The notes beneath the pieces were generated by a model that was not told where the DNA came from, searched no databases, and saw only the letters and a list, made by a program, of their open reading frames with translations. This document shows, piece after piece, positions 59,986 through 64,000 of a stretch of 64,000 nucleotides of DNA. Source of the DNA: Lachnospiraceae bacterium (GTDB taxonomy: Bacteria; Bacillota; Clostridia; Lachnospirales; Lachnospiraceae); NCBI GenBank assembly GCA_015057445.1, contig SVEI01000008.1, positions 1 through 64,000 on the forward strand. The letters run 5' to 3'. The position numbers and the translations under genes were made by a program. The first letter of the stretch is position 1; every line of letters starts with the position of its first letter.

Positions 59986-62028
59986 GTGAAGAAAAATGAT
60001 ATATTTTTGGGCGTGTATTTGCTCGCGGCAATTGTATTTCTGATTATACCAATACCTTCTACGTTATTGGATGTTTTGATATTATTTAATATATCGATGT
60101 CTCTTATAATTGTATTTAATTGTTTGTTTACAAGTGAAACGTTGAATATGTCAGGATTTCCGACCTTGTTGCTCTTTACAACGGTGTTTAGAATTTCTCT
60201 CAATGTATCCTCTACAAGGCTTATTCTGTCAACAGGTAATCCTGGACAGGTTGTTGAAGTATTTGGCTCATTCGTTGGTGGTGGTAATCTTATTATAGGT
60301 GCAATTGTATTTATTGTTTTGATAATTGTACAGATGATGGTAATCAATAAAGGTTCTGAAAGAGTATCAGAAGTAACTGCTAGATTTACTCTTGATGCTA
60401 TGCCTGGTAAACAGATGGCTATAGATGCAGATTTAAGCTCTGGTGCAATTACGGACCAAGAGGCAATTTTAAGACGTCAAAAAATTCAAGAGGAGTCGGC
60501 CTTCTTTGGTGCCATGGACGGTGCTTCTAAGTACGTTAAAGGAGATGCTACAGCGGGTCTTATTATTACAGTTATTAATATAGTCGGTGGACTTATAATG
60601 GGCATGACTTCTATGGGAATGACAGCTGCAGAGGCTTTGCAGAAATTTACTATTCTTACTATAGGTGATGGTCTTGTTTCACAGATTCCATCTATGCTTA
60701 TTTCTCTTTCTACAGGTATTCTTGTTACTAAAGCATCTAAGGAAGAGAATATTGGTGATATATTAATTGGACAGCTCTTTAGTATACCGAAGGTTCTTCT
60801 TATGGTAGGTATTACTATGATTGGCTTAGGGTTGATGACTCCACTTAGCCTTGGATTTTGCGGTGCATATGGAGTGCTTTTTATAGTGCTTTCATTTGCT
60901 ATAAGAGGAAATCAGCAAGAGCAAGCTATTAAGGAAGAAGTTGAGGAGGAAGAAGTTCAGGCTGATGAAGTCAGACGACACGAGAATGTAAATTCACTTC
61001 TACATGTGGACCCTATTGAATTGGAGTTTGGATATGGTATAATACCTTTAGCAGATGTCAATCAGGGTGGAGATTTGTTGGATAGAGTAGTTATGATTAG
61101 AAGGCAGATTGCCTTGGAACTTGGTGCTGTTGTACCTATTATTCGACTTCGTGATAATATCCAGCTCAATCCTAATCAATATATTATTAAGATTAAAGGT
61201 ATTCAGGTTAGCGAGGGTGAGATTTTATTTGACCACTATATGGCAATGAATCCTGGTTATGTTGAGGATGAGATTACTGGAATCCCAACCTTTGAACCAG
61301 CATTTCACTTAGAAGCTATGTGGATTACAGAATCACAGAGAGAAAGGGCGGAATCTCTTGGATATACAGTTGTAGATCCGCCATCAATAATTGCAACACA
61401 TTTGACAGAGATTATCAAGAAACACTTAGATGAGCTCCTTAATAGACAAGATGTTCAAAATCTTATCGATAATATTAAGGAATCAAATAAAACCCTTGTT
61501 GATGAGTTGGTTCCAAAGTTGCTTGGCGTTGGAGATATCCAGAAAGTATTACAGAATCTTTTACGTGAAGGAATATCAATAAGAGATTTAATAACAATCT
61601 TTGAGACTTTAGCTGATTATGCTGCTACAAGTAGAGATACTGATATATTGACAGAGTATGTCAGACAAAGCCTAAAGAGGGCTATATCTAGCAAGTATTT
61701 TGGTGATGGAGATATGACTTCTGTCGTTACCCTTGATCCAAAGATTGAACAGATGATTATGAGCTCCATAAAGCAAACTGAACAAGGGGCATATATTTCT
61801 TTGGATCCTGCAGTAACTAAGAAGATTCTTAAGTCTACAGAGATAGAGATTCAGAAGTTAGAGAATAAAGGACAAGCTCCAATAATAATCACCTCACCAA
61901 TTGTGAGAATGTATTTTAAGAAGTTAACAAATGATTACTTTAAAGATTTAATTGTAATCTCATATAATGAAATAGATTCAAATATTGAATTAAAATCTGT
62001 AGGAGTAGTGACAATCGATGATAATTAA
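59986..62028 (+). CDS. flhA: Flagellar export protein FlhA (GTG start)
   Basis: RISLNVSSTRLILSTGNPGQVVEVFGSFVGGGNLIIGAIVFIVLIIVQMMVI. Confidence 0.96.
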   Translation: MKKNDIFLGVYLLAAIVFLIIPIPSTLLDVLILFNISMSLIIVFNCLFTSETLNMSGFPTLLLFTTVFRISLNVSSTRLILSTGNPGQVVEVFGSFVGGGNLIIGAIVFIVLIIVQMMVINKGSERVSEVTARFTLDAMPGKQMAIDADLSSGAITDQEAILRRQKIQEESAFFGAMDGASKYVKGDATAGLIITVINIVGGLIMGMTSMGMTAAEALQKFTILTIGDGLVSQIPSMLISLSTGILVTKASKEENIGDILIGQLFSIPKVLLMVGITMIGLGLMTPLSLGFCGAYGVLFIVLSFAIRGNQQEQAIKEEVEEEEVQADEVRRHENVNSLLHVDPIELEFGYGIIPLADVNQGGDLLDRVVMIRRQIALELGAVVPIIRLRDNIQLNPNQYIIKIKGIQVSEGEILFDHYMAMNPGYVEDEITGIPTFEPAFHLEAMWITESQRERAESLGYTVVDPPSIIATHLTEIIKKHLDELLNRQDVQNLIDNIKESNKTLVDELVPKLLGVGDIQKVLQNLLREGISIRDLITIFETLADYAATSRDTDILTEYVRQSLKRAISSKYFGDGDMTSVVTLDPKIEQMIMSSIKQTEQGAYISLDPAVTKKILKSTEIEIQKLENKGQAPIIITSPIVRMYFKKLTNDYFKDLIVISYNEIDSNIELKSVGVVTIDDN

Positions 62029-63265
62029 AAAGTTTAATGCACAAACTGAAAAAGAAGCTATGCTTATGGCTAGAGAAGAACTTGGTCCAGATGCTATAGT
62101 TATGAATGTTAAGACCATTAAACCAAGGGGGATTTTTGCCCTTTTTAAGAAATCAAAGGTAGAACTTACTGCTGCTATTGATGACAATATCTCCGATAAA
62201 AAAGTTGATTTTGATAATTTTCCACCAAAAGAAACTGAGAAAAAATCATCTGATTTTGTGAAGGGGTTTGCTAAGTCTAATGATTATAGCGAAGAGGCGC
62301 AAAATGCAATAGAAGAAAAAATAAATAATATCGCCATGCTTTTAGAACAGCAGATGTCTATGAAAAAAGAGGAATCAACATCAAAGCCCAAGACAACTAG
62401 TGGAGAGGATAAAAAAGAAAATGTTGAAGATGTAGTTGTAGAGGCAGTGAACGATAACAAGGAAGTTAAAAGTAGTGATAACAAAGTAATTGAATTGATA
62501 AAATATCAGCTGATTGATAACGAGGTTATAGAAAAAAATGCTGATAGTATTATCCAAGAATTTGCTACAGAGTCCGGAGATGTACCAATTGATAATATAT
62601 TATCAAAAGTATATCAAAAGATAGTTCTTAAGCTTGGTGAGATTAAAATTCTTGAAAGTGGTGAAAATAAGCCTAAGATTGTATTTTTTGTCGGTAATAC
62701 GGGAGTGGGAAAAACAACGACTATGGCCAAGCTCGCGTCAAAAATTATGTTAGATGATAAGAAAAAGATTGCTATGGTATCTGTGGATACATATAGAATT
62801 GCAGCTATAGATCAGATAAAGACTTATGCTAATATACTATCAGTACCAATGGAGGTTGTATATACTCCCGAGGAGATGAAGAATACTGTAGAAAAGCATA
62901 AAAATTGCGACTTTATATTTGTAGATACTGCGGGACGATCACACAGAAATGATGAACAAAAAAAGGACTTGCAGGAAATTATAGATTCGGTAAGTGATTA
63001 TGACAAGGAAGTGTATCTTGTTGTAAGTGCCACTGTCAAATATAATGATTTAAAGAGTATTTCCAAAACCTATGAAAACATGTTCCCGTACAAGCTTATT
63101 TTTACAAAGCTTGATGAAACAAGGGGTTGGGGAAATATACTTAATTTGAAACTTGAGACTGGAAAGGATTTATCCTACGTAACATGGGGGCAGAATGTGC
63201 CTGATGATTTAGGACCAGTAAATCCACAGGTTATTGCTAAAAAGTTGTTGGGAGGTGCTGACTAA
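62018..63265 (+). CDS. flhF: Flagellar SRP-like GTPase FlhF
   Basis: [51 protein letters not shown]. Confidence 0.95.
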   Translation: MIIKKFNAQTEKEAMLMAREELGPDAIVMNVKTIKPRGIFALFKKSKVELTAAIDDNISDKKVDFDNFPPKETEKKSSDFVKGFAKSNDYSEEAQNAIEEKINNIAMLLEQQMSMKKEESTSKPKTTSGEDKKENVEDVVVEAVNDNKEVKSSDNKVIELIKYQLIDNEVIEKNADSIIQEFATESGDVPIDNILSKVYQKIVLKLGEIKILESGENKPKIVFFVGNTGVGKTTTMAKLASKIMLDDKKKIAMVSVDTYRIAAIDQIKTYANILSVPMEVVYTPEEMKNTVEKHKNCDFIFVDTAGRSHRNDEQKKDLQEIIDSVSDYDKEVYLVVSATVKYNDLKSISKTYENMFPYKLIFTKLDETRGWGNILNLKLETGKDLSYVTWGQNVPDDLGPVNPQVIAKKLLGGAD

Positions 63266-64000
63266 TGGATCAAGCTACTATTTTAAGGCAAAAGGTCCAA
63301 GAGTCAAGTGAGTCTAGCAATGCAAGAGTAATTGCTGTAACCAGTGGCAAAGGTGGTGTCGGTAAAACTAGCTTATCAGTTAATTTGGCTGTTGAAATGG
63401 CTAAAACTGGGAAGAAAGTGGTTATATTTGATGCCGATTTCGGTTTGGCCAACGTAGAAGTTATGTTAGGTATAAGACCGACTTATAATCTTTTGGATCT
63501 AATTCATAATAATAAGACAATGCCAGAAATAATAACACAAGGACCTATGGGTATAGGATTTGTGTCAGGGGGATCTGGTGTGTCAGAACTTGCTTCTCTA
63601 GATAAGAATAGTATAAAACTATTAATCTCAGAGATGATAAAATTAGATAAAATGTTTGATATTGTAATAATAGATACTGGGGCAGGAATAACAGATTCGG
63701 TTATGGAATTTGTTATGGTTAGTCCAGAGGTACTTCTTGTGGTTACTCCTGAGCCTACATCTATTACGGATGCATATTCCCTTCTCAAGGTTTTGAGAAG
63801 AAAAAATGATTTCAACCCACTGTATAAGACTATTAATGTTATATCTAATAGGGTTACCAGCGATGACGAGGGTAATGAGATATTTGCTAAGATGAATACG
63901 GTGTCCTCAAAGTTTTTGAATACTAAGTTGGAGTATTTGGGATCAATTCCGCAAGATAGAAATGCATCGCTGGCGATTATTGAACAAAAACCAGTGGTGA
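63265..64000 (+). CDS. flhG: FlhG/YlxH (MinD-like ATPase), truncated by window end
   Basis: Starts at ATG overlapping the flhF stop; [48 protein letters not shown]; no stop before 64000. Confidence 0.92.
   Translation, partial: MDQATILRQKVQESSESSNARVIAVTSGKGGVGKTSLSVNLAVEMAKTGKKVVIFDADFGLANVEVMLGIRPTYNLLDLIHNNKTMPEIITQGPMGIGFVSGGSGVSELASLDKNSIKLLISEMIKLDKMFDIVIIDTGAGITDSVMEFVMVSPEVLLVVTPEPTSITDAYSLLKVLRRKNDFNPLYKTINVISNRVTSDDEGNEIFAKMNTVSSKFLNTKLEYLGSIPQDRNASLAIIEQKPVV

Noticed and set aside
1-64000. tRNA/rRNA genes, intact insertion sequences or prophage
   Set aside because: No cloverleaf, rRNA segments, transposase or phage structural genes recognised on either strand by eye; tRNAscan/ISfinder searches would be decisive.

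Overview
The window looks like one chromosomal segment of a motile, low-GC Clostridia/Lachnospiraceae-type Firmicute (inferred from gene content and order; species not asserted). From left to right: (1) the 3' end of a polymorphic toxin with a Hint domain and a RelE/ParE-like C-terminal nuclease, a candidate immunity gene, and a second, degenerate copy of the Hint-toxin cassette; (2) a self-contained Dlt-like operon (transglutaminase-like protein, Asp/Glu racemase, adenylation enzyme, carrier protein, MBOAT, SGNH-like protein with Cys in place of the nucleophilic Ser, lipoprotein) that may attach a D-amino acid other than D-Ala to a surface polymer; (3) cysK; (4) a zinc-homeostasis island (two G3E/CobW GTPases, one with a large His/Cys tandem repeat; sfsA; znuC-znuB; lipoprotein; Fur/Zur regulator; znuA) with a palindrome-flanked promoter and a nested-hairpin element upstream of znuC; (5) HtrA, an EamA transporter, CHASE2/HD-GYP and a decayed FecR-like gene; (6) a 1406-aa acyl-CoA dehydratase activase-type protein on the minus strand; (7) a housekeeping block (LysM, rhomboid-like, hypotheticals, YtfI/YtfJ, truA, small alarmone synthetase, flavin reductase, comM-like, dprA, topA); (8) a long fla/che operon from flgB to flhG, cut by the window end. 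No convincing tRNA, rRNA, CRISPR or intact IS element was seen. All family calls are from reading the translations without database searches. Strongest leads: the racemase-linked Dlt-like cassette, the znuCB control region, the microhomology-deleted toxin cassette, and a GGA-in-loop (CsrA-like) leader upstream of flgE.
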